From Pseudopedobacter sp965218985 (GTDB lineage Bacteria > Bacteroidota > Bacteroidia > Sphingobacteriales > Sphingobacteriaceae), in assembly GCA_965218985.1 (NCBI GenBank), contig CBDCMP010000007.1, positions 248,001 through 312,000 on the forward strand: a stretch of DNA of 64,000 nt. The letters run 5' to 3'. Below the pieces are notes generated by a model that ran no database searches, was not told the DNA's origin, and was given only the letters and a program-made list of their open reading frames with translations. Below are positions 50,885 through 59,241 of this stretch, piece after piece (positions within the stretch are counted from its first letter, which is position 1; the number at the start of each line of letters is the position of its first letter). Both the position numbers and the translations under genes were made by a program.

Positions 50885-50989
50885 TGGTATAAAGGTTTGA
50901 GGCTTAAAACGGGAGGCATAAGGCTTAAAAAAACTTAAAACAAAAAATCATTTAGCAATCGTTTTAACAAATTCATCTAACAAAAACAG

Positions 50990-51784
50990 CTAAAATGGAC
51001 ATTTTTGGCTCACAAAGGTATAAGATAAGGTTATACCCGCAAAAATATAACTATCCTTTTTTCTAAAATCCCCCCGTTGGGTACCGGGGACACCAATTTT
51101 GTTGACAGATCTGTCTGAAAGTGCTATTCTTAAATCCGTTCTTTCCAGAGATGCGTCAGTTAGCAAAGCCGGATCCGGATAATAACCACTTACATCGTCA
51201 AGGTAATCCGTTGATGTATTTCGAAAACCGATCTCTCCTGTGAGGTTTAGATATCTCCCAAAATTATACTTAAATCCTGCTCCAAATGGAATGGAGTAGG
51301 TGTTTGTTTTATATTTATTTTGTCCTTCTGTAAAGTAATATTTCAACTCATATGTTCTGTTTTGGTAAGTGGTCTGAGGATTGAATGAGGCCAGGGAGAC
51401 TCCTGCAAACAGGAAAGGAGTAGCTCTTTTCTGCAAAAAGGTAAATCCGTAATCAAAAAAATTGAATTCGACCTGTAAACTACCCTCGGTGATGGGAGAG
51501 AAAAAACTCAAATTTCTATCTTGCTCTTGCTGATAAGCAGACTTTGATTCATCTGCACTGATCTTACCCTTTAAAAGCGCTATTTTAACTGACCAGTAAC
51601 TGTCGAAGTTTCTTTTGACCATCCCGCCAAAAGCCACATGGTTCAATTTATGGAAATTGGTTTGATTTAGATCTCCCATATAGCCCATGCCGCCCGCTGT
51701 GACGCCTACCTCCCAGGTCTGCGAGAATGCCGAAACACTTCCTGTAAACATAAAAAGTAGGAATACTTTAAAAGTATGCGTCAT
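50990..51784 (-). CDS. DUF6089-type outer-membrane beta-barrel protein
   Basis: 264 residues with a signal peptide (~1-21, ending A-F-S-Q). The mature part begins W-E-V-G-V-T-A-G-G-M-G-Y-M-G-D-L-N, the hallmark of the family, and alternates aromatic beta strands. It ends with strand I-F-A-G-I-T-L-S-Y-T-F plus a short K-C-P-F tail. Probably an 8-10-strand barrel in the outer membrane. It sits between nadK and uppS. Confidence 0.82.
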   Translation of the reverse strand: MTHTFKVFLLFMFTGSVSAFSQTWEVGVTAGGMGYMGDLNQTNFHKLNHVAFGGMVKRNFDSYWSVKIALLKGKISADESKSAYQQEQDRNLSFFSPITEGSLQVEFNFFDYGFTFLQKRATPFLFAGVSLASFNPQTTYQNRTYELKYYFTEGQNKYKTNTYSIPFGAGFKYNFGRYLNLTGEIGFRNTSTDYLDDVSGYYPDPALLTDASLERTDLRIALSDRSVNKIGVPGTQRGDFRKKDSYIFAGITLSYTFVSQKCPF

Positions 51785-51793
51785 GAAGATGGC

Positions 51794-52675
51794 TTAGTAA
51801 TTTCGGGTGTCAATGCCCCAAAGCAATTTGTTTCTTAACGTAGAGAGATACGTTTCATTGTCTAACCTGACCAGGTTGATGTTAAAGTCTGCTCTTTTAA
51901 TGCACAAACGGATCCCGGCATCAGTCACTTCCGTTCTGGAATCACAGCTGACGAGGTATTTGGAACTTCGTCCCTCAATTTCAAAAGTGAGTTCACTTTC
52001 ATCAGATAAGATCACAGGCCTCACATTCAAATTGTGAGGAGATATGGGCGTGATCAAAAAATTACCCGACCTTGGAAACACAATAGGTCCACCACAACTC
52101 AGGGAATAAGCGGTGGAACCTGTTGGTGTGGCGATGATCAAACCGTCGGCCCAATAAGAATTTAAAAATTCACCATTCAGAAAGCAATGAATCAGGATCA
52201 TTGCGGAGGTATCTCTCTTTAAAATGGTCACATCATTCAGTGCGAAATTTAAATCTTCAAATAAATTGAAGTTTGATTCTAATTTTAAGAGACTCCTGGT
52301 GTCTAAACTGAATTTTTTATTCACCAATGCATCAATTGCGGATTTGATCCCATCTTTATTGATACTGGCTAAAAAACCAAGTCTTCCGAAATTAATCCCG
52401 ATCATAGGAATACCTGAATCCCGGACTAGCGTGACGGTATCCAGCATGGTGCCATCGCCACCAAGGCTTATCATCACCTCCGCTTGTTCTTTTATATCCT
52501 GATGGGTCTGAAAAGAGCTGAATTTTTTTGGCAGAAATAGCTTTCCCTGTAAAAAATCATAGAATTCCTGATAAACCAGCACTTCCACCTGGTGTTCCAC
52601 AAGGCAATCAAAAACTTGCTGGACATAGGGCAAAACTGAATTATTGAATTTTCTCCCGTAAATACCGATTTTCAT
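51794..52675 (-). CDS. nadK: NAD kinase
   Basis: 293 residues; phosphorylates NAD+ to NADP+. The G-G-D-G-T-M-L catalytic motif is at ~73-79; I-N-F-G-R-L-G-F-L, T-P-T-G-S-T-A-Y-S-L-S-C-G-G-P and the Ca-binding-like C-terminal region follow. The DUF6089 gene follows 9 nt downstream and the CBS gene ends 10 nt upstream, so they form one unit. Confidence 0.96.
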   Translation of the reverse strand: MKIGIYGRKFNNSVLPYVQQVFDCLVEHQVEVLVYQEFYDFLQGKLFLPKKFSSFQTHQDIKEQAEVMISLGGDGTMLDTVTLVRDSGIPMIGINFGRLGFLASINKDGIKSAIDALVNKKFSLDTRSLLKLESNFNLFEDLNFALNDVTILKRDTSAMILIHCFLNGEFLNSYWADGLIIATPTGSTAYSLSCGGPIVFPRSGNFLITPISPHNLNVRPVILSDESELTFEIEGRSSKYLVSCDSRTEVTDAGIRLCIKRADFNINLVRLDNETYLSTLRNKLLWGIDTRNY

Positions 52676-52685
52676 GGATTCAATT

Positions 52686-53348
52686 TTAAAAACTCAAATA
52701 ATTCATCAAAGAATCAAAACGATCTGAAACACCGTTGTTCTTGTCGGTATAATTATAAGTTCCGATAATTACGTACTCATACCTTAAAAACGAGGCAACG
52801 ATCTGGCTGATGTCTGTCTTATTGATTTTCAGCGTGATGATCATCTTGGTGGAATCGGTAATGGCATCTGTATAAGAACTCAGGATTTGAGCATTCTCCG
52901 ATTCCACAATTTGTGCAATATGTGCTAGTGAATTATCCCTGTTATTGATCTCCAAAACGATGATCCCTCCAGGATGGGATACAGAAGTGAGTGTTGCCAT
53001 ATATTCCACCATGGCATTGATGGATATCAACCCTAAATAGGCCATATTGCTATCCAGTACCGGAATGACTGTGATTTTTTGTTCATAAAAACACCTGATG
53101 GCATCATAAATATGCTGATTTTCTAAAAGATAGGGATTGATCAATGATAAATTCAATGCGCCTACGGGGGTTTGAAAATCTGTGACCTCGATGAGATCGT
53201 CTTCAGAGATCAAACCTAAAAACTGGACATCATTGACGATTGGCAAATGATTGACCCTAAAATCCACCATACGGTCTAAAACCTTCTGTACGGTGTCAGA
53301 AGTTTTTAAAGGAGGTATTGCATCAGAAATAACATCAACTGCTGTCAT
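52686..53348 (-). CDS. CBS-domain protein
   Basis: 220 residues with a pair of CBS domains (~1-60 and ~70-130) of the adenosine-nucleotide-sensing type: V-N-H-L-P-I-V-N-D and K-I-T-V-I-P-V-L-D. The C-terminal ~80 residues (G-I-I-V-L-E-I-N-N-R-D-N-S-L and K-M-I-I-T-L-K-I-N) are ACT-like. Likely a cytosolic sensor. Its start overlaps the end of the hydrolase gene by one base. Confidence 0.85.
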   Translation of the reverse strand: MTAVDVISDAIPPLKTSDTVQKVLDRMVDFRVNHLPIVNDVQFLGLISEDDLIEVTDFQTPVGALNLSLINPYLLENQHIYDAIRCFYEQKITVIPVLDSNMAYLGLISINAMVEYMATLTSVSHPGGIIVLEINNRDNSLAHIAQIVESENAQILSSYTDAITDSTKMIITLKINKTDISQIVASFLRYEYVIIGTYNYTDKNNGVSDRFDSLMNYLSF

Positions 53349-54109
53349 TACTTTTTAATTTTATTGAGAAACTGGAGAAGTATCTCATTGAACTCTTTTG
53401 GGTGTTCCATCATTGGGGCATGTCCGCAATGATCTATCCATGATAATTCACTATCCGGCAATAGCTGATGGAATTCTTTAGCCACCTCCGGCGGAGTGAT
53501 CTTATCATTTTTTCCCCAGATCAACGCTACGGGAATGGTGATTTTTGAAAGATCGTTGGACATATTATGTCTTATTGCCGATTTCGCCATCGCCAAAATC
53601 CTGATCACTTTAGCCCGGTCATTTACCGTTTGATAAACTTCATCCACCAGGTCTTTAGTAGCCGTTTCCGGATCATAGAAAGTGTACTCCACTTTCTCCT
53701 TGATGAAATCATAGCTCTCTCTTTTTGGAAATGACCCGCCAAAAGCATTTTCATATAAGCCCGAACTACCGGTAAGCACCAAAGCCTTCACAAATTCTGG
53801 ATGAGACAGCACATAAATTAAGCCAACATGCCCCCCTAAAGAATTTCCCAAAAGAGTGACCTTTTCATAGCTCTTATATTTCACAAACTTATGGACAAAC
53901 TTGGCAAGGGTTTTAACCCCCGTTGTCAAAAGCGGCAGATCGTAAATGGGCAGCATGGGGATCACCACCTTGTAATCGTCTTTAAATTTAGCTATTACCT
54001 GCTCCCAATTACTTAAGGCACCCATTAAACCATGAAGTAATAGTAAAACCTCTCCCTCTCCTTCTTCAATATATCTGAAACCGTCCTCTTCTTTAATTAT
54101 ATACTCCAT
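53348..54109 (-). CDS. Alpha/beta hydrolase
   Basis: 253 residues of the alpha/beta-hydrolase fold. L-L-L-H-G-L-M-G-A (~24-32) is the oxyanion loop, G-N-S-L-G-G-H the nucleophile elbow with Ser, G-K-N-D-K-I-T-P the Asp segment, and D-H-C-G-H-A-P the catalytic His. Substrate unknown. First gene of the envelope-related minus-strand operon, coupled to the CBS gene. Confidence 0.9.
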   Translation of the reverse strand: MEYIIKEEDGFRYIEEGEGEVLLLLHGLMGALSNWEQVIAKFKDDYKVVIPMLPIYDLPLLTTGVKTLAKFVHKFVKYKSYEKVTLLGNSLGGHVGLIYVLSHPEFVKALVLTGSSGLYENAFGGSFPKRESYDFIKEKVEYTFYDPETATKDLVDEVYQTVNDRAKVIRILAMAKSAIRHNMSNDLSKITIPVALIWGKNDKITPPEVAKEFHQLLPDSELSWIDHCGHAPMMEHPKEFNEILLQFLNKIKK

Positions 54110-54228
54110 AAAAAATTCACAAGATGTGTGTTGTCATCGCTAAATTAATAGTCTGTTTTTAATTTGAGTATAAAAACTAAATTAATCACTCGTAAAAATA
54201 CTATTTAAGCCGAGCCTAAAAGAATATA

Positions 54229-54678
54229 TCAACTTAAAAGATTTTTTATCGTCGCTGAAATGGCTTTGCCATCTGCCTTTCCTGCAAGTTCTTTATTAGC
54301 CACCCCCATTATTCTCCCCATTTCTTTAACCGATGTCACATTCAGCTGGTTGATCAAATCTTTAACATAGCTGCTTAATTCCTCTTGCGACATTTGTGTT
54401 GGCAAATATTTTTCAATCACCTCCATTTCCTCCACCTCTATTTGATAAAGGTCTTCCCGGTTTTGGTTCTTATAAATCTCCGCAGATTCTTTTCTTTGTT
54501 TGACCAGTTTTTGAAGAACTTTTATTTCTGCCTCTCCATTTAATTCCTGGGCAGCGCCCTTTTCAGTTTTAGCTAATAATAAAGCTGATTTAATCGCCCT
54601 TAAGCTTCTTAAAGAGATTTCGTCCTTAGCTAGCATGGCTGTTTTTATATCTTGGTTGATGGTGGTTTCTAATGACAT
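54229..54678 (-). CDS. GatB/YqeY-domain protein
   Basis: 149 residues, helical YqeY protein. M-L-A-K-D-E-I-S-L-R-S-L-R-A-I-K at ~14-29, L-V-K-Q-R-K-E-S-A-E-I-Y, E-K-Y-L-P-T-Q-M and M-G-R-I-M-G are the family signatures. It resembles the tail domain of GatB that contacts tRNA; its own role is unclear. Monocistronic. Confidence 0.92.
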   Translation of the reverse strand: MSLETTINQDIKTAMLAKDEISLRSLRAIKSALLLAKTEKGAAQELNGEAEIKVLQKLVKQRKESAEIYKNQNREDLYQIEVEEMEVIEKYLPTQMSQEELSSYVKDLINQLNVTSVKEMGRIMGVANKELAGKADGKAISATIKNLLS

Positions 54679-54867
54679 TCTATTAAATTTATGGATGAAG
54701 ATGATTTGAAATGTAAGGATTTCATTTCACTAATTAGGTTATTGATGGAAATATTGGTGGAGCTAGTGTTGAGTTAAAAGTATAAAGTCAAAAGTCAAAA
54801 TACTTATATCATTGATAACAAGCAATTTAAAAAGATAATTTTTCGTTGTTTTATGGTTAACATTACA

Positions 54868-55629
54868 CTAGCTGCCTTTATTCCAATAAAAAGCGGAAGC
54901 CTGGGCTCTTGGTGTGATCACTAAATCATTGATGTTCACGTGTAAAGGTCTGCTGGTGCTGAAATATATCGTATCTGCGATGTCTTCTGCTGTCAAAGGT
55001 TCATAACCTTCGTAAACTTTCGCTGCTTTATCATCATCTCCGTGAAACCGAACCCTGGAAAATTCTGTCTCCACTGCTCCCGGATGGATGCCGGTCACTT
55101 TTATCCCATGTGGCAATAGGTCTATCCTCATCGCTTTATTTAAAGCATCCACCGCAAACTTTGTGGCACAATAAACATTTCCATTGGCATAAACCTCCTT
55201 ACCCGCGATAGATCCCAAATTTATGATGTGCCCTCTTTTCTCATCGATCATCCAGTTAGCTACCATCTTTGTCACATATAATAGCCCCTTCACGTTGGTG
55301 TCTATCATGGTATCCCAATCTTCAAAATCTCCATTTTGCAATGGCTCCAGCCCCTGACTCAAACCAGCGTTATTGATCAAAATATCGACCTTCTTCCAAT
55401 CTGTGTCAAGTGACTGCAGATGATCCTGCACCTGGCTTTTATCGCCAACATCGAAACATAGGGTTTTAACTTTAATGGAATTTCTTTTTTCTAAATCGTT
55501 CTTCAATTCAGCTAATCGCTCCTCTCGCCTTCCCGTGAGGATGAGGTCATAATTATTTTGAGCATATAAAATAGCACAAGCTTTGCCAATCCCTGATGTG
55601 GCTCCTGTGATGAGTACGATCTGTGACAT
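54868..55629 (-). CDS. Short-chain dehydrogenase/reductase
   Basis: 253 residues of the YdfG-like SDR group. T-G-A-T-S-G-I-G is the cofactor motif (~7-14), followed by T-G-R-R, which favours NADP. N-N-A-G at ~86, Ser in N-L-G-S-I-A-G, and Y-C-A-T-K as the catalytic Tyr-Lys. This subgroup acts on serine or 3-hydroxy acids in E. coli; the substrate here is unproven. Confidence 0.92.
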   Translation of the reverse strand: MSQIVLITGATSGIGKACAILYAQNNYDLILTGRREERLAELKNDLEKRNSIKVKTLCFDVGDKSQVQDHLQSLDTDWKKVDILINNAGLSQGLEPLQNGDFEDWDTMIDTNVKGLLYVTKMVANWMIDEKRGHIINLGSIAGKEVYANGNVYCATKFAVDALNKAMRIDLLPHGIKVTGIHPGAVETEFSRVRFHGDDDKAAKVYEGYEPLTAEDIADTIYFSTSRPLHVNINDLVITPRAQASAFYWNKGS

Positions 55630-55665
55630 AAATTATAATTTTGATGGAAGAAATCTTCGGACGTA

Positions 55666-56427
55666 TCACTCGAAGTAAAGACTAAAGACAAAATTCCTGA
55701 GAAAAAGTTTTTCTATCGGGCTCGCATAAGGATGGTCTTCCCTTTTCAAGATACTATTCACAGAATTACTTAGCTTAATCTCCGGTGACAATTTAAAGAA
55801 CTCGAAATAAAGATCAAAGCCTATGCCGAACTCATAGGAGAGTATCCCCTTTGTATTTTTGAGCAGCTTATTGACGGCAATCTCACCCGTGTCGTCAGCC
55901 TTTTTTTTGGAGGCAATATCAATTCCATATTTCATCCCCCCTAAAATGTAAGCCCTGAAGTTGTTCCTTCTGTCTGATTTCAATTTTAAGCCTATGGGGA
56001 AATCCGCCATGGTGGATGCTACCGTTCTCCGGGTAAAACCTTCAGGAGATTGCACACCCTGCTGATCATAAGAAGCACCATCTTTGTATTCATAATCCAC
56101 CACCCTATCAGCGAAAACCAGGCTAGGCGTGAAACGTAAATTAAGGTTTGGGGTGATGTATAAATCGGAAACGAAGCCTATCCCAAAACCTGGGTTACTT
56201 ACCGATCTGATGCTTGTTAAGGAATCGGTAACCCGCAAACCGTCTTCGTAAAACGGGTCTCTCCAACTAGCTTTCTTCTGAATCTTAAACTCAGAGCCGA
56301 TGTATTGAAAACTAAATCCAAAATGCAGATTTTGATCATCCACACCACCACCATAATTGCCCTGAGCGAACAATTTGCCAGATAACAGAAGGAAGATTAA
56401 ACAAATTAAAGTCTTTGTTCTAATCAT
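55666..56427 (-). CDS. PorT-family outer-membrane beta-barrel protein
   Basis: 253 residues with a signal peptide (~1-21) and short beta strands rich in aromatic residues: L-H-F-G-F-S-F-Q-Y-I-G, N-P-G-F-G-I-G-F-V-S-D-L-Y. It ends on L-R-N-F-V-F-S-L-Y-F-E. Its start overlaps the menG stop by 4 nt. In gliding/type IX-secreting Bacteroidota PorT proteins help the T9SS, but many homologues have no known function. Confidence 0.85.
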   Translation of the reverse strand: MIRTKTLICLIFLLLSGKLFAQGNYGGGVDDQNLHFGFSFQYIGSEFKIQKKASWRDPFYEDGLRVTDSLTSIRSVSNPGFGIGFVSDLYITPNLNLRFTPSLVFADRVVDYEYKDGASYDQQGVQSPEGFTRRTVASTMADFPIGLKLKSDRRNNFRAYILGGMKYGIDIASKKKADDTGEIAVNKLLKNTKGILSYEFGIGFDLYFEFFKLSPEIKLSNSVNSILKREDHPYASPIEKLFLRNFVFSLYFE

Positions 56428-57155
56428 TTAACGCCGGTATAGATGGAACAAATCCCAAACGCCAAAGGTCTTGCTTTGGTATTTTTGTAGCCCACTTTAT
56501 CCATCAGGTCGGTAAATATTTTCCCGTCAGGGAAAGCATTCACAGATTCTGGAAGGTAACGGTAAGCCCTGGAATCTTTAGAGAAAACCTTTCCGATGGA
56601 AGGAGTCACATAGTTGAAATAGAAATTATACAGCTGTTTAATGGGAAATGTTTTAGGTTTAGAGAATTCTAAGATCACCGCTTTCCCTCCAGGTTTTAAA
56701 ACCCTGAGCATATCTGAAATACCTTTCTCTAAATTTTCAAAATTACGGACACCGTAAGCAACTGTGACCGCATCAAAAGTTTCATCATCAAATAAAAGTT
56801 TCTCGGAATCACCCAAACGCACTTCGAAAACGTCAGATTTATTTCTTTTGATGATTTTCTCCTTAGCGATGTTCAACATTCCCTGTGAAATATCCACACC
56901 AACGATTTTTTGAGGTTTCAAAATCTCCAAAGCCTCGAAGGCGAAGTCGCCGGTTCCGGTGGCCACATCTAAAATATACTGAGGTTTATCCTTCACTAAT
57001 TCCTTTATGGCTTTCTTCCTCCAAATGATATCAATTCCTAATGACATGAAATGATTCAGGAAATCATAAGTTTTAGAGATGTTGTTGAACATGTCAGCCA
57101 CCTGCTCTTTTTTGGTGCCTTGCTGATTTTTATAAGGAGTTACGTTTTCTGCCAT
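56424..57155 (-). CDS. ubiE: Demethylmenaquinone methyltransferase
   Basis: About 243 residues, SAM-dependent class I methyltransferase of the UbiE/MenG family, last step of menaquinone synthesis. I-L-D-V-A-T-G-T-G-D-F-A-F is the SAM motif I and V-A-Y-G-V-R-N-F the signature block. The start is set at ATG 57155 since homologues begin M-A-E-N-V-T-P-Y; an in-frame extension to 57212 is unlikely. A UbiA-type prenyltransferase lies 1.2 kb away and may serve the same quinone pathway. Confidence 0.93.
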   Translation of the reverse strand: MAENVTPYKNQQGTKKEQVADMFNNISKTYDFLNHFMSLGIDIIWRKKAIKELVKDKPQYILDVATGTGDFAFEALEILKPQKIVGVDISQGMLNIAKEKIIKRNKSDVFEVRLGDSEKLLFDDETFDAVTVAYGVRNFENLEKGISDMLRVLKPGGKAVILEFSKPKTFPIKQLYNFYFNYVTPSIGKVFSKDSRAYRYLPESVNAFPDGKIFTDLMDKVGYKNTKARPLAFGICSIYTGVK

Positions 57156-57239
57156 GGTGCTGCAAATATACAATTTGATGATTTGGAATTTTGATGATTT
57201 GAAGATGAACATACGTGGATAGTAAAAATAATCTCCAGC

Positions 57240-57300
57240 GAACTAAAAACTAATGAACTAACAAACCAAACACTAACAAACCAATGAACTAAAAAAACTA
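57240..57300. repeat. Low-complexity AACTAA/ACAAACCAA repeats before engB
   Basis: Imperfect direct repeats of AACTAACAAACCAA and AATGAACTAA fill the 5' region of engB. They resemble the CAACCAAATCC repeats upstream of hisD. Confidence 0.55.
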
Positions 57301-57311
57301 ACTTTGCACTG

Positions 57312-57932
57312 ATGATCATAAAATCTGCAGAATTCACAGTCAGTAATACCAAAATAAGTAAGCTCCCGCCACCAGAACTTCCTGAATACGCTTTTATTGG
57401 CAGGTCTAATGTGGGGAAATCTTCACTCATCAATATGCTGGTGGGTGTGAAAGGTTTGGCCAAAACTTCTCAGAAACCGGGGAAAACCCAGTTGATCAAT
57501 CATTTTTTGATTAATAAAAGCTGGTATATTGTTGATTTACCCGGTTACGGTTACGCAAAAAGCTCTAAAAGCAACCGATTAGAATGGGCAAAATTCATCC
57601 GCCATTATTTGGAGAAGAGAGAAAGCTTGCAATGTGTTTTTGTGTTGATTGACAGTAGGTTAGAGCCCCAAAAAATTGATATCGAATTCTGTTGTTCTTT
57701 GGGAGCGCGTGGAATTCCTTTTATTCTGGCTTTCACCAAAGCGGATAAGCAGGGAAATGTGAAATCACAACAGACAATGGCTCAGTTCAGAAAAGCACTT
57801 TTAGAGCATTTTGAGGAGATTCCACAAATGATACTCACGTCTGCAGAAAACCAATTGGGCAGGGATGATGTTCTTAAACTGATTGATGATATCAATCATC
57901 ATTTCATCGCTCCGATATCCAACGACAAATAG
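57312..57932 (+). CDS. engB: Ribosome biogenesis GTPase EngB/YihA
   Basis: 206 residues. G1 G-R-S-N-V-G-K-S-S at ~30-38, G3 D-L-P-G-Y-G-Y-A at ~74-81, G4 T-K-A-D, and the G5 region T-S-A-E-N. Acts in assembly of the large ribosomal subunit. Divergent from menG. Confidence 0.96.
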   Translation: MIIKSAEFTVSNTKISKLPPPELPEYAFIGRSNVGKSSLINMLVGVKGLAKTSQKPGKTQLINHFLINKSWYIVDLPGYGYAKSSKSNRLEWAKFIRHYLEKRESLQCVFVLIDSRLEPQKIDIEFCCSLGARGIPFILAFTKADKQGNVKSQQTMAQFRKALLEHFEEIPQMILTSAENQLGRDDVLKLIDDINHHFIAPISNDK

Positions 57933-57942
57933 GAATCTTAAA

Positions 57943-58359
57943 TTGAAAAGAAGAATCATCCCATATCAACCTTACTTAAAGAATATTGCCAGACAATTGA
58001 GAAACGACAGCACCTTTGGCGGGATCATTTTGTGGGGATATTTGAACAAAAAACAAATGCTGGGATATGATTTTCATCGCCAAAAACCTTTATTGAATTA
58101 TAGCGTTGATTTCTATTGTGTTGAATTGGATCTGGTAATAGAGATTGATGGAATGTACCCTAATGATGGAGAAGCTTATGAAAAGGATTTGGCCAGAAAT
58201 AAAGAATTATGATTTAACAGTTTAAGATTTACAGAAGAAGAAATTAAAAAAGATATAGGGAATGTCATTAGAGCTATTGAAAACCATATTTTTGAAAAAT
58301 CTCCGGACTTAGAAAAGAAATTACAAACACACCCCTATCAAGGGTTCTGCTTAAATTAG
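57943..58359 (+). pseudogene. DUF559 (Vsr-like endonuclease) pseudogene with internal TGA
   Basis: Starts (TTG 57943) with M-K-R-R-I-I-P-Y-Q-P and reads N-D-S-T-F-G-G-I-I-L-W, then Y-S-V-D-F-Y-C-V-E-L-D-L-V-I-E-I-D-G, the core of DUF559 nuclease-like proteins. A TGA at 58210-58212 interrupts it. In the same frame the sequence continues F-N-S-L-R-F-T-E-E-E-I to TAG at 58357. One substitution (GGA to TGA) would give L-G-F, but the expected helix is also shorter than usual, so a small deletion may be involved. Probably decayed. Confidence 0.75.
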
Positions 58360-58380
58360 CGGTGTGTTAAAAATGAAAAA

Positions 58381-59241
58381 ATGAAAAAGTACCTTTCATT
58401 AGTCACATTTTCGCACACCATTTTTGCGATGCCTTTCGCCTTCATTGGTTTTTTTCTGGCATTAAGCACTACCAATCATGAATTCTCATGGACCATGCTA
58501 TTGTTGATGTTGGCTTGTATGGTTTTAGCCAGAAACTCCGCAATGGCCTTCAACCGTTATCTGGACAGAGATATCGATGCGAAAAATCCAAGAACGAAAG
58601 TGAGAGACATTCCGGCCGGAAGAATATCAGCCAACCATGCTTTAATTTTTACCATCATCAATTGCCTTTTGTTTATCATTGCAACCTGGTTCATCAATCC
58701 GCTTTGCTTTTTCCTTTCTCCAATTGCATTATTGGTGATTTTGGGATACAGCGCCACCAAAAGATTCACCGCCTTATGTCATCTGGTTTTAGGTTTGGGA
58801 CTTTCTTTGGCACCAATTGGTGCCTATTTAGTGGTGGCCGGAGCATTCGCCTTATTGCCAGTTTTATTCTCATTAGCAGTTTTATGCTGGGTAAGTGGTT
58901 TCGATATCATTTATGCCTTACAGGACGAGGACTTTGACCGGGCGGAGCAATTACATTCTATTCCATCCTATCTCGGAAAAAAGAATGCATTGATGGTAAG
59001 CAACATATTACACTTGATGGCCGCAATTTTTGTAATTCTTCCGTTAATTTATATTTCATTCGGCTGGCCTTATTATGTTGGATTGACCATTTTTATTGGC
59101 ATGTTGATATACCAGCATCAACTGGTGAAACCTAACGATTTAAGCAAGGTGAATTTTGCTTTCATGACCACCAACGGCATTGCTTCTGTAGCCTTCGCCA
59201 TTTGTTTTTTATTTGATATTTATTACCGACAACTTTTATGA
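58381..59241 (+). CDS. UbiA-family prenyltransferase
   Basis: 286 residues with about eight to nine membrane segments. The first Asp-rich motif is N-R-Y-L-D-R-D-I-D (~60-68), the second D-E-D-F-D-R in the Y-A-L-Q-D-E-D-F-D segment; both bind the prenyl diphosphate-Mg. The F-A-M-P-F-A-F-I-G N-terminus is usual. It prenylates an aromatic ring; a menaquinone-route enzyme (MqnP-like) is likely but not certain. Overlaps the next gene by 4 nt. Confidence 0.88.
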   Translation: MKKYLSLVTFSHTIFAMPFAFIGFFLALSTTNHEFSWTMLLLMLACMVLARNSAMAFNRYLDRDIDAKNPRTKVRDIPAGRISANHALIFTIINCLLFIIATWFINPLCFFLSPIALLVILGYSATKRFTALCHLVLGLGLSLAPIGAYLVVAGAFALLPVLFSLAVLCWVSGFDIIYALQDEDFDRAEQLHSIPSYLGKKNALMVSNILHLMAAIFVILPLIYISFGWPYYVGLTIFIGMLIYQHQLVKPNDLSKVNFAFMTTNGIASVAFAICFLFDIYYRQLL

